Shown one piece after another: positions 1-7,638 of a DNA stretch of 39,784 bases. The DNA is taken from contig JAISZG010000073.1 in the NCBI GenBank assembly GCA_031269355.1, positions 1-39,784 of the forward strand, given 5' to 3'. The number at the start of each line of letters is the position of its first letter. Position 1 is the stretch's first letter. The translations under genes were made by a program, and so were the position numbers. Below the pieces are notes generated by a model that saw nothing but the letters and a program-made list of their open reading frames with translations, was not told the DNA's origin and searched no databases. The DNA is from Oscillospiraceae bacterium (GTDB lineage: Bacteria; Bacillota; Clostridia; Christensenellales; Aristaeellaceae).

Positions 1-255
1 GTGTTCGAAAAATATCTCGAGGCTGAATGTGCTGGATTTTGATGAGGCACAAGGAGCCATGAGGGAGGCGTAGCTCCGCTACGTCGACTGCGCGTAAACC
101 CGCCGCCGCCTGTGGCGGATGAAGGGGGTTTACGCGCGCGACTCCGCCAGGGTGCGGGACGAAGTCCCGCTTCGTTCGGGGCGGCGAGGCAGAGCCCCGC
201 GTTAGATGGATAAAAAGACAGTGCATTCAGACCGAGAGATTTTTCGAACACGCCC
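1..255. mobile_element. MITE copy A (left end cut by window edge)
   Basis: This is a non-coding element whose ends match the complete copy at 3181-3340. The right end reads ATTTTTCGAACACGCCC and is followed by TA. The left end begins at GTGTTCG, so about four bases (GGGC) lie outside the window. Compared with the complete copy it carries about 100 extra internal bases. These include a perfect 12-bp inverted repeat (90-101 with 126-137) enclosing a smaller CCGCC/GGCGG hairpin, and other G+C-rich stem-loops at about 150-206. No transposase is encoded, so it would have to be moved in trans. TA flanks suggest the IS630/Tc1-mariner type, which is an inference. Confidence 0.8.
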
Positions 256-328
256 TAAATAACTCCAATATTTATATATGCAAATAAAATCAACAAAATT
301 CGTTAAATCTCAACAATGGGGCGACATT

Positions 329-363
329 AAAAAAACGCGGAGGAGACGCGTCGCGTCCCCTCC
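329..363 (-). terminator. Rho-independent terminator of the first solute-binding protein
   Basis: Read on the minus strand, an inverted repeat rich in G+C (arms GGAGGGGACGCG and CGCGTCTCCTCC) is followed by GCG and a run of seven T. It lies 12 bases after the stop codon of the minus-strand gene ending at 375. It implies the solute-binding protein is transcribed without downstream permease genes. Confidence 0.75.
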
Positions 364-374
364 CAAAAGCGTTA

Positions 375-1637
375 TCAGTCCGCAAGAACCTCGGCGACGC
401 GCTCGTTCATCGCGGCGATGCCTTCGTCGACCGTATATTCGCGGGTCATAATATTGGTATGTTCTTCGTTGACAATCGTCTTGATAGCGGAAACTTTTTC
501 GCCCGTCGGCCATTCGAGAGAAACGGCGACCGGCTGCAAAGCGGCTTTGCTGGCTTCATCAGACGGGAAGCCATCGGCTCCGGCCATTACTTCCGCAACG
601 GCGTCGTTGATGAACGCGGGGCGAGCGCCGCAGGAAGCGAACGCTTTCGCGCCTTCTTCGCTGCACAGCCAGGAGATGTATTCCCACGCGAGATCAGGAT
701 CGTCGGAAGCCGCGTTGATCGACGCGCCTGTGGGCGAGCCAAACGACGAGCCGGCCGCGACGCCTTCCAGATGCGGAACCGACACGAAGCCAAAGTCAAA
801 ATCAAATACGCCGGACGCCTTGTCCGCAATCAGCTGTGCGACGAACCAATAGCCCATCGGCAGCATCGCGACATTACCGGCCTCGAACGCGCCCTTATAA
901 TGCAGTCCGGACGCCTTAAGATCCGGGAACGACATCGCGGCGCCCTTGTCTTCCAGATCCAGAACGAGGTTATAGAAGTACGCTAGATCGCTGTATTCGC
1001 CGTCCGCCAGCGTATTAACGCCGTCGCATACTGCCCAGTTCGCCACTGCGGACAGCCAGGTGTGGTAATGAGTGCCGTACACCTTATCCTGTCCCTCTGT
1101 GCCGCTGGTGATCTTTTCGGCTAGTTCAGCGTACTGATCCCATGTTAAATCGTTTGTGGGATATTCAAGGCCAGCCGCGTCGAACAGCGCTTTGTTGTAG
1201 AAAAGCACCCAATAATCCGCACGGTACGGCAGCGCGACCTGCTTGCCTTCGTTATCGATGTAGCATTCGCTCATTCCGGCATAGTGGGAAAGGTCGTAGC
1301 CGGTTTCGGCGATTTTGTCGTCAAGCCCCAGTATGTATCCCTGCTCCGACCAGTTCGCTGCGTCGGACAGTTCCTTGACGTGAACGACGTCCACGGAGTC
1401 GCCGCCCGCCAGCATCGTCGATACCTTCTGGTTATAATCCTGCGAAGCGAGGTCGATATATTCGATCTTCACTCCGGGATGAGACGCTTCGAACGCATCT
1501 TTCGTCACGGTAAGATAGGCGGTCGTAGTCACGTCCCACGTAGCCACCGTGATCACTTTTTCGCCTTCCGCGAATACGGACGGCATCATGCAGATCAGCA
1601 GCGCGACGCAAAGCAGTATTGACCATGTTCTGCGCAT
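375..1637 (-). CDS. Sugar ABC transporter solute-binding protein (family 1 type)
   Basis: A 420-residue extracellular binding protein of the carbohydrate ABC transporter class, expected to capture an oligosaccharide and hand it to membrane permeases. Residues 1-23 form a Sec signal peptide (basic MRRTW, hydrophobic core, SVFA before the cut at A23/E24). The mature start VITVATWD and the segment MLPMGYWF near residue 260 are typical of the MalE/UgpB-like fold. There is no lipobox cysteine, unusual for Bacillota binding proteins. The ATG has a strong GAGGAGG ribosome binding site. It has its own promoter (1669-1697) and terminator (329-363), and no permease lies next to it, so it is an orphan or works with permeases elsewhere. 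The ligand cannot be read from sequence. Confidence 0.88.
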   Translation of the reverse strand: MRRTWSILLCVALLICMMPSVFAEGEKVITVATWDVTTTAYLTVTKDAFEASHPGVKIEYIDLASQDYNQKVSTMLAGGDSVDVVHVKELSDAANWSEQGYILGLDDKIAETGYDLSHYAGMSECYIDNEGKQVALPYRADYWVLFYNKALFDAAGLEYPTNDLTWDQYAELAEKITSGTEGQDKVYGTHYHTWLSAVANWAVCDGVNTLADGEYSDLAYFYNLVLDLEDKGAAMSFPDLKASGLHYKGAFEAGNVAMLPMGYWFVAQLIADKASGVFDFDFGFVSVPHLEGVAAGSSFGSPTGASINAASDDPDLAWEYISWLCSEEGAKAFASCGARPAFINDAVAEVMAGADGFPSDEASKAALQPVAVSLEWPTGEKVSAIKTIVNEEHTNIMTREYTVDEGIAAMNERVAEVLAD

Positions 1638-1668
1638 ATAGAAGAACCTCCTCTATTTTCTTTCATAC

Positions 1669-1697
1669 ATGATAATGCATACGAATAAATTTGTCAA
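1669..1697 (-). promoter_or_regulatory. Sigma-A-type promoter of the solute-binding protein
   Basis: On the minus strand, TTGACA (1697-1692) is separated by exactly 17 bases from TATCAT (1674-1669). It sits 32 bases upstream of the ATG at 1637, with the AGGAGG site between. A perfect -35 and a 5/6 -10 make this one of the clearest promoters in the window. The rest of the spacer up to 1888 is A+T-rich and shows no gene. Confidence 0.75.
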
Positions 1698-1888
1698 TAT
1701 CCATGAATAACGGTTTTTTATATTTGTGCAATTATTGTGTTTTGAATATGCAAACAATAGTTGCAAAATACTAAAAAATACAGCATAATTATAGTTTGAA
1801 TGCATATGCCAAGCTTTGCAGATTTTACATATTGTTTGCTGCGAACGCGGGATCGGCGCTCAACATCCACATGAATAATTTATATTGT

Positions 1889-3055
1889 TTAATACATATC
1901 CGCATCCGTCATTTCAGGAGTTTTTTCGCTCAGCGTAATCTGAAGCGTATACGTCCGGCTCTGGCGGCGAACGATTACCTCCGCCGTATCTCCTGACGCG
2001 CAGGCAGATATCGCGGCCTTCACATCCGTTTCCGATTGTATTTCCATCCCGTTTATCGCGACGATCTGATCCCACAGATCGATCGGGCTGTCGCGCAGCA
2101 CGTTCATTACATATATGCCCGGTTCGTCCAGCTGAAAGCGCATAAGGTCGTTCCACCGCGTGATCGATTGCACGGACACTCCCAGCGCCGGACGCCCTGT
2201 CACATATCCATGCTCTATAAGCTCCGTCGCTATGCGCCTTACTATATTCGACGGTATCGCAAATCCAAGCCCTTCTATATCGTCGCCGCTGGATTTCATG
2301 CTGACCAGCCCCACCAAATTACCCGCGCCGTTAAATAATCCGCCGCCTGAGTTGCCGGGATTTATCGCGGCGGATGTTTGAAGCAGCACCATCGCGTCTC
2401 CGTCTACCGTTATCGCGCGGTCCTTGGCGCTGATTATTCCCTCTGTTACCGTGCCGCCCAGCGTTCCCAGCGGATTTCCTATCGCGATCGCCAATTCCCC
2501 CACCTTCGCGGCATCGGAATCCGCGAACGTAACGGGACGCAAACCCGCCGCGTCCACTCGAAGCACCGCCACGTCGCTGGCGGCGTCTGCTCCAATCAGC
2601 ACGGCTTCATACGAATCTCCATATATCGTGCGAACCTTGATCGCCGACGCGTCCGAGATTACATGATTATTTGTTATAAGATAACCATCTTCCGACAGAA
2701 CGACCGCGCTTCCCGCGCCTCCCGTGATGTAGCTGCCCCAAAATGGATGGGTGATCATTATGTCCGTCGTAACTTCCAATACGCTTGGCCCCGCGATTTC
2801 CGCCACATATTGGATTGTGGGCGATTGCGCGGCGTTTGGCTCCGCTATATTCAATGGCGCGGCGACCTGAACCGTCACCACGCCGGAGCGCGCTATTGGC
2901 GCGATACGCGTATTTATCGCAATATACGCGACGCCCGCTCCGGCAAGCGCCCCGAGCAGCATAGCGATCAGAATCGTTCTAAGCGCGGCGGGCGCGCGCG
3001 TTTCCGTTCCAGCATAGCTATCGCCACGTTGGTTTCCATTATTCAACTCGTCCAT
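1889..3055 (-). CDS. HtrA/DegP-like trypsin-type serine protease, membrane-anchored, with PDZ domain
   Basis: A 388-residue envelope quality-control protease. Residues about 24-47 form one transmembrane anchor after a short cytoplasmic N terminus. The trypsin-like domain carries the catalytic triad His131 (TNNHV), Asp161 (SDVAVL) and Ser236 (NPGNSGGGL). A C-terminal PDZ domain (about 288-375) is short: the loop after DSPID runs straight into LWDQIVAING, lacking the usual AGL-KGD segment. The start at 3055 is chosen because a GGAGGT ribosome binding site lies 9 bases upstream. A longer reading frame to 3244 exists, but its extra N terminus is encoded by the MITE at 3181-3340. No neighbour is functionally linked. 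Confidence 0.92.
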   Translation of the reverse strand: MDELNNGNQRGDSYAGTETRAPAALRTILIAMLLGALAGAGVAYIAINTRIAPIARSGVVTVQVAAPLNIAEPNAAQSPTIQYVAEIAGPSVLEVTTDIMITHPFWGSYITGGAGSAVVLSEDGYLITNNHVISDASAIKVRTIYGDSYEAVLIGADAASDVAVLRVDAAGLRPVTFADSDAAKVGELAIAIGNPLGTLGGTVTEGIISAKDRAITVDGDAMVLLQTSAAINPGNSGGGLFNGAGNLVGLVSMKSSGDDIEGLGFAIPSNIVRRIATELIEHGYVTGRPALGVSVQSITRWNDLMRFQLDEPGIYVMNVLRDSPIDLWDQIVAINGMEIQSETDVKAAISACASGDTAEVIVRRQSRTYTLQITLSEKTPEMTDADMY

Positions 3056-3180
3056 CGCATGCGCACCTCCGGCAATATTTATTATGTTCAAAAAACGTCC
3101 GCGATATGCGAATGCATGCCGCACATAAAAATGTTGCGCGGGGCTTCTTCTTATAATGAATCTCGTCTGAACGGAGCTTA

Positions 3181-3340
3181 GGGCGTGTTCGAAAAATATC
3201 TCGAGGCTGAATGTGCTGGATTTTGATGAGGCGCAAGGAGCCATGAGGGAGGCGTAGTGGAGCTACGTCGATCGAATGCGCGACGCCGCGATGGATAAAA
3301 AGACAGTGCATTCAGACCGAGAGATTTTTCGAACACGCCC
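3181..3340. mobile_element. Complete 160-bp MITE (copy B), TA target duplication
   Basis: The element starts GGGCGTGTTCGAAAAAT and ends with its inverse, ATTTTTCGAACACGCCC. It is flanked by TA on both sides (3179-3180 and 3341-3342). The inverted repeats extend imperfectly to about 40 bases per side (GCTGAATG near the left, CATTCAG near the right). The centre holds GGGAGGCGTAG and CTACG, which form a small hairpin. It is non-coding and lies between the upstream region of the htrA-like gene and the end of the next minus-strand gene. The TA duplication suggests an IS630/Tc1-mariner-type mobiliser, which is inferred. Confidence 0.88.
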
Positions 3341-3365
3341 TAGTATTCTGCCATACGCGTTCACG

Positions 3366-4331
3366 CTATGGATTAACTACATTCCGAGCAGCTCCTGATA
3401 TGAACCCGCGCACATTTTCCACGGCGATCTCCATCAGCCTGGCGCGGCTCTCCTTGGACGCCCACGAGATATGCGGCGTTATTATGCAGTTCTTCGCGCG
3501 CAGCAGCGGGTTGTCCGCGCGGATAGGCTCCGTGGACACAACGTCCAACCCGGCTGCCGCCACTTTGCCGGATTCAAGCGCTTCGCAAAGATCAATCTCG
3601 CGGATCAGCTGGCCGCGAGCGTTATTAATCAGGATGACGCCATCCTTCATTTTGGCGATGGTTTCCTTCCGTATCAGCCCTTCCGTCGCGGGCGTTAGCG
3701 GACAATGGAGGCTTATGACGTCCGACCGCTCTAGCAGCGTTTCCAACTGCACATAATCCGCTATCGCGGCGCCCGAGTCGTCGGGATATTCGTCCGTCGC
3801 GAGAACCTTCATGCCCAGCGCGGAAGCTATGCGCGCGGTTGTGCGACCGATCCTCCCAAACCCTACTATCCCTATCGTTTTACCGGAAAGCTCGATCAGC
3901 GGCATATCCCAGAAACAAAAATCCGGACATTCCGTCCACCTGCCGGAATGAACCGCCCTGTCGTGATGCCCTATATGGTGGCAAACCTCCAGCAGCAGCG
4001 CAATCGCGAACTGCGCGACCGCCTCCGTTCCGTATGCGGGAACGTTGGTAACGATTATTCCTTGCGCCTTTGCGGCTGCGGTATCCACAATATTATATCC
4101 CGTTGCCAGCACGCCTATATATTCAAGCGCGGGGCATGCCTCCAGCACCTCGCGATTCAGCGGCGTTTTGTTGGTAAGTACGATTTGCGCTCCGCCGATT
4201 CTACGCACGATCTCCGCTTGATCCGTCAGCGGAGTTCGATCATAAACGACGACGTCCCCAATAGCCTTTAGCGCATCCCAGCTAAGGTCGCCAGGATTTT
4301 CCGTATATCCATCAAGAATCACTATATTCAT
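3366..4331 (-). CDS. D-2-hydroxyacid dehydrogenase (glycerate/hydroxypyruvate type)
   Basis: A 321-residue NAD(P)-dependent oxidoreductase interconverting 2-keto and D-2-hydroxy acids. The opening NIVILDGYTENPGDLSW is typical of the HprA-type glycerate dehydrogenases, so hydroxypyruvate/D-glycerate is the best substrate guess. The Rossmann motif GFGRIG is at 157-162, and the catalytic Arg239 (NNARG), Glu268 (STEP) and His287 (TPHISW) are all present. The start at 4331 is preferred over the adjacent in-frame ATG at 4334 because AGGGAA lies 7 rather than 4 bases upstream. It follows the TIM-barrel gene by about 50 bases and is probably the last gene of the group 3366-9048. It ends with TAG, showing amber works as a stop in this genome. 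Confidence 0.88.
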   Translation of the reverse strand: MNIVILDGYTENPGDLSWDALKAIGDVVVYDRTPLTDQAEIVRRIGGAQIVLTNKTPLNREVLEACPALEYIGVLATGYNIVDTAAAKAQGIIVTNVPAYGTEAVAQFAIALLLEVCHHIGHHDRAVHSGRWTECPDFCFWDMPLIELSGKTIGIVGFGRIGRTTARIASALGMKVLATDEYPDDSGAAIADYVQLETLLERSDVISLHCPLTPATEGLIRKETIAKMKDGVILINNARGQLIREIDLCEALESGKVAAAGLDVVSTEPIRADNPLLRAKNCIITPHISWASKESRARLMEIAVENVRGFISGAARNVVNP

Positions 4332-4384
4332 CATATCGCTTCCCTTGTCGTTATATTTATATATTATATAAAACTGATTATCGT

Positions 4385-5293
4385 TTACAGCAGCGCCCAC
4401 GCGCGGTTGAGCACGCGCTTCGTATTGGCGAGCACCAGCGACGCTTCCTCATCCTGCCAGGGCTTTACTTCGATTGAAAGCACCAGCGGCTCGTCTTCAC
4501 GGAAGAAACCTTCCTCCTTCAACACGCGCAGATAATCGCGCAGCTCGTTTACGCCGTTCGCGCTGTTTGGAAAATTGAAGCGCGGATGGGCATCGCCGTA
4601 GGCCGTCATGGACGGGCTAGCCGCCACTGCGGAGCCAAAATGCAGATGCGTTATATACGGACGCAATGTTTGGATAACGAAGCGGCTGCTCTCCCGCGTC
4701 AGGGGGAAATGAGAAAGATCCGCTATCAATCCAAAATTTGGATGCGCTTGCCGCATATCGGCGGCAAACCGCGCGGCCAGCGGAGCGGGGCCAATCAGCG
4801 CCTTTCGATCGATGTCAAAATCAAATACTTCAAGTTCCACAGACATGCCTTTATCCGCCGCGTGCGAGCATAGCGCGCGCGTAGTTTTAAGAAGCTGCGA
4901 GTACGCCTCTTCCCTATGGGCGTATTCATATTTTCCCGCCAGGAAAGCTATGCCCTTGGCCCCGAGCGTTTCGGCTTCGTCTATCGCTTCTCTCAGCGTA
5001 GCCTCCGCCTGCAGGCGATCCTTTTCCGTCAACGCGTTTGGATTCAGGCCGGTGGTCAGCAGGCGCGGCTGAGCGCCATAGCAAACGTCTACGCCGGCTA
5101 CGTCGAGCATCCGCGCCGCTTGCGCTCGTACTGCTGGGTCGCTGATCCACGTCAGCTCGATCGCGTCAAAATAATCGTCTGTAAGCAGCTGCCGCAGCGT
5201 TCCCAGCACGTCGCCGTCTCCGCGCATTACTTCTGGAAACGACATAAAATGAATCGTTCCGACTTTAAAATAGCGATGAATGGAATCTTGCAT
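4385..5293 (-). CDS. Sugar phosphate isomerase/epimerase (xylose-isomerase-like TIM barrel)
   Basis: A 302-residue protein of the AP-endonuclease-2/xylose-isomerase-like TIM-barrel superfamily. Candidate metal-site segments occur in barrel order: ELTW near the N terminus, VELEVFD (about 155), ADLSHFP (about 195), THLHFGSA (about 218) and LSIEVKP near the C terminus. The Glu, Asp/His, His and Glu fit the usual divalent-metal site. Members isomerise or epimerise keto sugars or hydroxypyruvate, and some act as beta-eliminating lyases, so the exact reaction is open. It lies between the IclR regulator and the hydroxyacid dehydrogenase, with AGAGG upstream of the ATG, and probably shares their regulation. 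Confidence 0.82.
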   Translation of the reverse strand: MQDSIHRYFKVGTIHFMSFPEVMRGDGDVLGTLRQLLTDDYFDAIELTWISDPAVRAQAARMLDVAGVDVCYGAQPRLLTTGLNPNALTEKDRLQAEATLREAIDEAETLGAKGIAFLAGKYEYAHREEAYSQLLKTTRALCSHAADKGMSVELEVFDFDIDRKALIGPAPLAARFAADMRQAHPNFGLIADLSHFPLTRESSRFVIQTLRPYITHLHFGSAVAASPSMTAYGDAHPRFNFPNSANGVNELRDYLRVLKEEGFFREDEPLVLSIEVKPWQDEEASLVLANTKRVLNRAWALL

Positions 5294-5380
5294 ACCAATA
5301 AACCTCTTTCTATAAATATTTATATTATGCAGAACGTCGCAATGTCTGAGAGTTCAGCACTTGCCCTTGCGCGCCGACGC

Positions 5381-6208
5381 TCAGATTACGGTTGCGCTAT
5401 CGCCTGCGAACGCGTTATATCCCAGCCGACGCGAAAGCAGCGCGCCCGCCTCCATTAGCGTTGAGAGTTTATTCTCCTGCAGCTTGCTATCCATACGAAA
5501 CGTCGGTCCGGTCACGCTGATAGCGGCGACAATTCTGCTTGTATAATCTCGTATCGGCACCGCGATGCAGCGCGCGCCCATCTCGCATTCCTCGTCGTCG
5601 ACCGCGTAATCGCGCCGGCGGGTTACCGCAATTTCGGCCATGAGATCCTCCCGCGTGCTCAGCGTGTTTTTCGTGAAGCGCGGAAGTCCCTTTTCATTAA
5701 TCAGCGCATCCAGCTCGCCGTTGGAATAGTTGAGCAGCAGCAGCTTACCCACGCCCGTACAGTGCATGGGCGCGCGGTTTCCGATGTACTGCGTTGTGCG
5801 CAGCATCTGATTAGGCCCTTGCACCACGCCGATATACACTACGGTTCTATCCTGTTCAATGGCGAGGCACACGGATTCTTCAAACGCAGCGGCAAGATTA
5901 TTCATGATGGGCAGTGCTTGATCGTAGAGCCGGATGTTGGACGATACGCGATACGCGATCGAACAAATACGCGTAGTCAGCGCATACCTGGCGTTGCCGG
6001 GGTTCTGCCATACATAATCTGTTTCGATCAGCGATTGCAAATAGCGAAACACCGTGCTGGTATTCATCGAGAGCGACGACGCGATATCCTGCAGCCTCTG
6101 CGGCTCGTTATCGCACGACGCAAGATGCTCGATAATGGTGATCGCCTTGGCTGCTGATTGGTTGTAGGGTGTGATTACGGCATTTGCCGCCGCGCGTATT
6201 TTGCCCAT
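5381..6208 (-). CDS. IclR-family transcriptional regulator
   Basis: A 275-residue regulator. The N-terminal winged helix (about 15-80) contains the recognition segment SLSMNTSTVFRYLQSL. The rest is the IclR effector-binding domain, with typical segments APMHCTGVGKLLL (about 150) and GARCIAVPIRDYT (about 220). IclR proteins sense small acids such as glyoxylate or sugar acids and often regulate adjacent genes. It sits in the middle of the minus-strand group of hydroxyacid dehydrogenase, TIM barrel, enolase homologue and glycerate kinase, so it is the likely local regulator. GGAGG lies just upstream of the ATG. A 130-base A+T-rich gap separates it from the enolase homologue and may hold its own promoter. 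Confidence 0.92.
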   Translation of the reverse strand: MGKIRAAANAVITPYNQSAAKAITIIEHLASCDNEPQRLQDIASSLSMNTSTVFRYLQSLIETDYVWQNPGNARYALTTRICSIAYRVSSNIRLYDQALPIMNNLAAAFEESVCLAIEQDRTVVYIGVVQGPNQMLRTTQYIGNRAPMHCTGVGKLLLLNYSNGELDALINEKGLPRFTKNTLSTREDLMAEIAVTRRRDYAVDDEECEMGARCIAVPIRDYTSRIVAAISVTGPTFRMDSKLQENKLSTLMEAGALLSRRLGYNAFAGDSATVI

Positions 6209-6338
6209 CGATAAACCTCCATCATTTGGGCGTCGCCCGAACGCGGAAACTCGTCCGACGACGCCGGTGATGGCATCTAATATATCATAAAATTGCGAAT
6301 ATTAAAACTCGCTTTCATCAAATAATTTATAATTCCGT

Positions 6339-7613
6339 TTATAAAAACCGCACCGTCGCGCTGATGTCCGCCAGGCGGCAGCCGGGATTATCGTCCTGCG
6401 CACGCAGCAGGAAGTTCAGCTTTTCGATGCGCTCGCCTGAACGCGGCGCTCCATTTTTGATAAATCCTACCCGCAGCCCAACGGCCAAATCCATAACGAT
6501 ATCGTCTACCACGCCGCCGGAACGCCCGGAGGTCACCGCCAGAAGCCCATTATCAACGGCATATCCGTATGTATCCAACGCTTCGGTGATAGTGCCCACT
6601 TGATTTGGCTTGAGTATAAATCCATCCACTGCGCGCATCGCGTGCGCCTTCTCCAGCCGCGCGCGGTTGCTGACAATCAGATCGTCGCCGAGCAGCAGCG
6701 TGCGCTTCAGCTTCCCTGCGGCTCTCCCCCACGCATCCCAATCGTTCTCGTCCAGCAGATCTTCAATGAACGCCAAATCGAACGCGTCGCTCAACCGACG
6801 CGCGCAGTCAATCAATTCGTCCGCGCTTACTCGCCGATCGTAAAGCAGGTAGGTGCCCGTATCCGCGTCGTACATCTCGCTTGACGCGCAGTCCAGCGCA
6901 AACGCTACGCGGCCTTTATAACCACAGTTTTCGGCAGCTTGTCGCATCAAACCCAGCACTTCTGCGGGATCGGCGGAAGGCGCCGCGTATCCGTAGGAAC
7001 CCGCCGTATGCGGCTTATGACCTAAGCGCCTGGCGAGAACCCTTCCAAGTTCATCGAATATCAGTACCCCCATTTCCACCGCTTCGACCGTTGAACGCGC
7101 TCTCCACGGCATCATTATAAACTCGTTAAACGGCTGGGTCAGCGCGTCGTATCTTCCGCCGTTTATCATGTTATAGCCGGGAATCGGAAGGGTGATCGCC
7201 GATCCTCCCGCAAGGTAGGCATACACGGGAACACCAGAATGACAAGCGGCCGCCCGCAGGCACGCGATTGAAACGGAGTATATCGCGTTGCCTCCCAGTC
7301 GGCTTTTATTTTCCGTACCGTCCAGCTCCGTCATGCGCTTGTCAATCGACCGCTGATCGTCAATGGGCATGCCGATCAGCGCGGGCGCGATGATTTCATC
7401 AATATTCTTTATAGCCTTATATACGCTCAGCCCCGCGTACGCGCCTGGATCGCCGTCGCGCAGCACGAAAGCTTCGTGCATTCCAACGGACGTACCGGTA
7501 GGCGCGCCGCCGCGACCGACGCTGCCGTCCGCGCAGCGCACCACCGCCTCAACCATCGGGCGGCCTTTGCAATCGATGAGCTGTCTGGCGTGTATGGATG
7601 CTATTGTAGTCAT
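6339..7613 (-). CDS. Enolase homologue with substituted catalytic residues
   Basis: A 424-residue member of the enolase family proper, aligning along its whole length with phosphopyruvate hydratase. Metal ligands are kept: Asp241 (ALDCASSE), Glu284 (FIEDL) and the GDDL aspartate (310/311). The catalytic lysine Lys335 (FILKPNQVG), Lys386 (GFIKNG), Glu164 (NEFIMMP) and the Arg364-Ser365 pair are also present. Missing are the catalytic acid corresponding to yeast Glu211 (GDEGG replaced by AGSYG, Tyr207), His159 (Tyr155 here) and His373 (Gly363). It is therefore probably not an ordinary glycolytic enolase. The start at 7613 has GGAGGGG upstream; the longer frame lacks support. It lies 25 bases after the glycerate 2-kinase gene, whose product 2-phosphoglycerate is the normal enolase substrate. 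Confidence 0.85.
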   Translation of the reverse strand: MTTIASIHARQLIDCKGRPMVEAVVRCADGSVGRGGAPTGTSVGMHEAFVLRDGDPGAYAGLSVYKAIKNIDEIIAPALIGMPIDDQRSIDKRMTELDGTENKSRLGGNAIYSVSIACLRAAACHSGVPVYAYLAGGSAITLPIPGYNMINGGRYDALTQPFNEFIMMPWRARSTVEAVEMGVLIFDELGRVLARRLGHKPHTAGSYGYAAPSADPAEVLGLMRQAAENCGYKGRVAFALDCASSEMYDADTGTYLLYDRRVSADELIDCARRLSDAFDLAFIEDLLDENDWDAWGRAAGKLKRTLLLGDDLIVSNRARLEKAHAMRAVDGFILKPNQVGTITEALDTYGYAVDNGLLAVTSGRSGGVVDDIVMDLAVGLRVGFIKNGAPRSGERIEKLNFLLRAQDDNPGCRLADISATVRFL

Positions 7614-7638
7614 ATTGCCTGTTTCCCCCCTCCCCGTT

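Noticed and set aside
310-513. Small minus-strand frame overlapping the first binding-protein gene
   Set aside because: It covers the terminator and the end of the gene in another frame and has no support.
2378-3181. 267-codon plus-strand frame opposite the protease gene
   Set aside because: Arginine-rich composition typical of a shadow frame; the minus strand has an intact catalytic triad.
3056-3244. N-terminal extension of the htrA-like frame to 3244
   Set aside because: The extra codons at the far end are MITE sequence, and the GGAGGT site with a methionine at 3055 gives a normal short N terminus before the membrane anchor.
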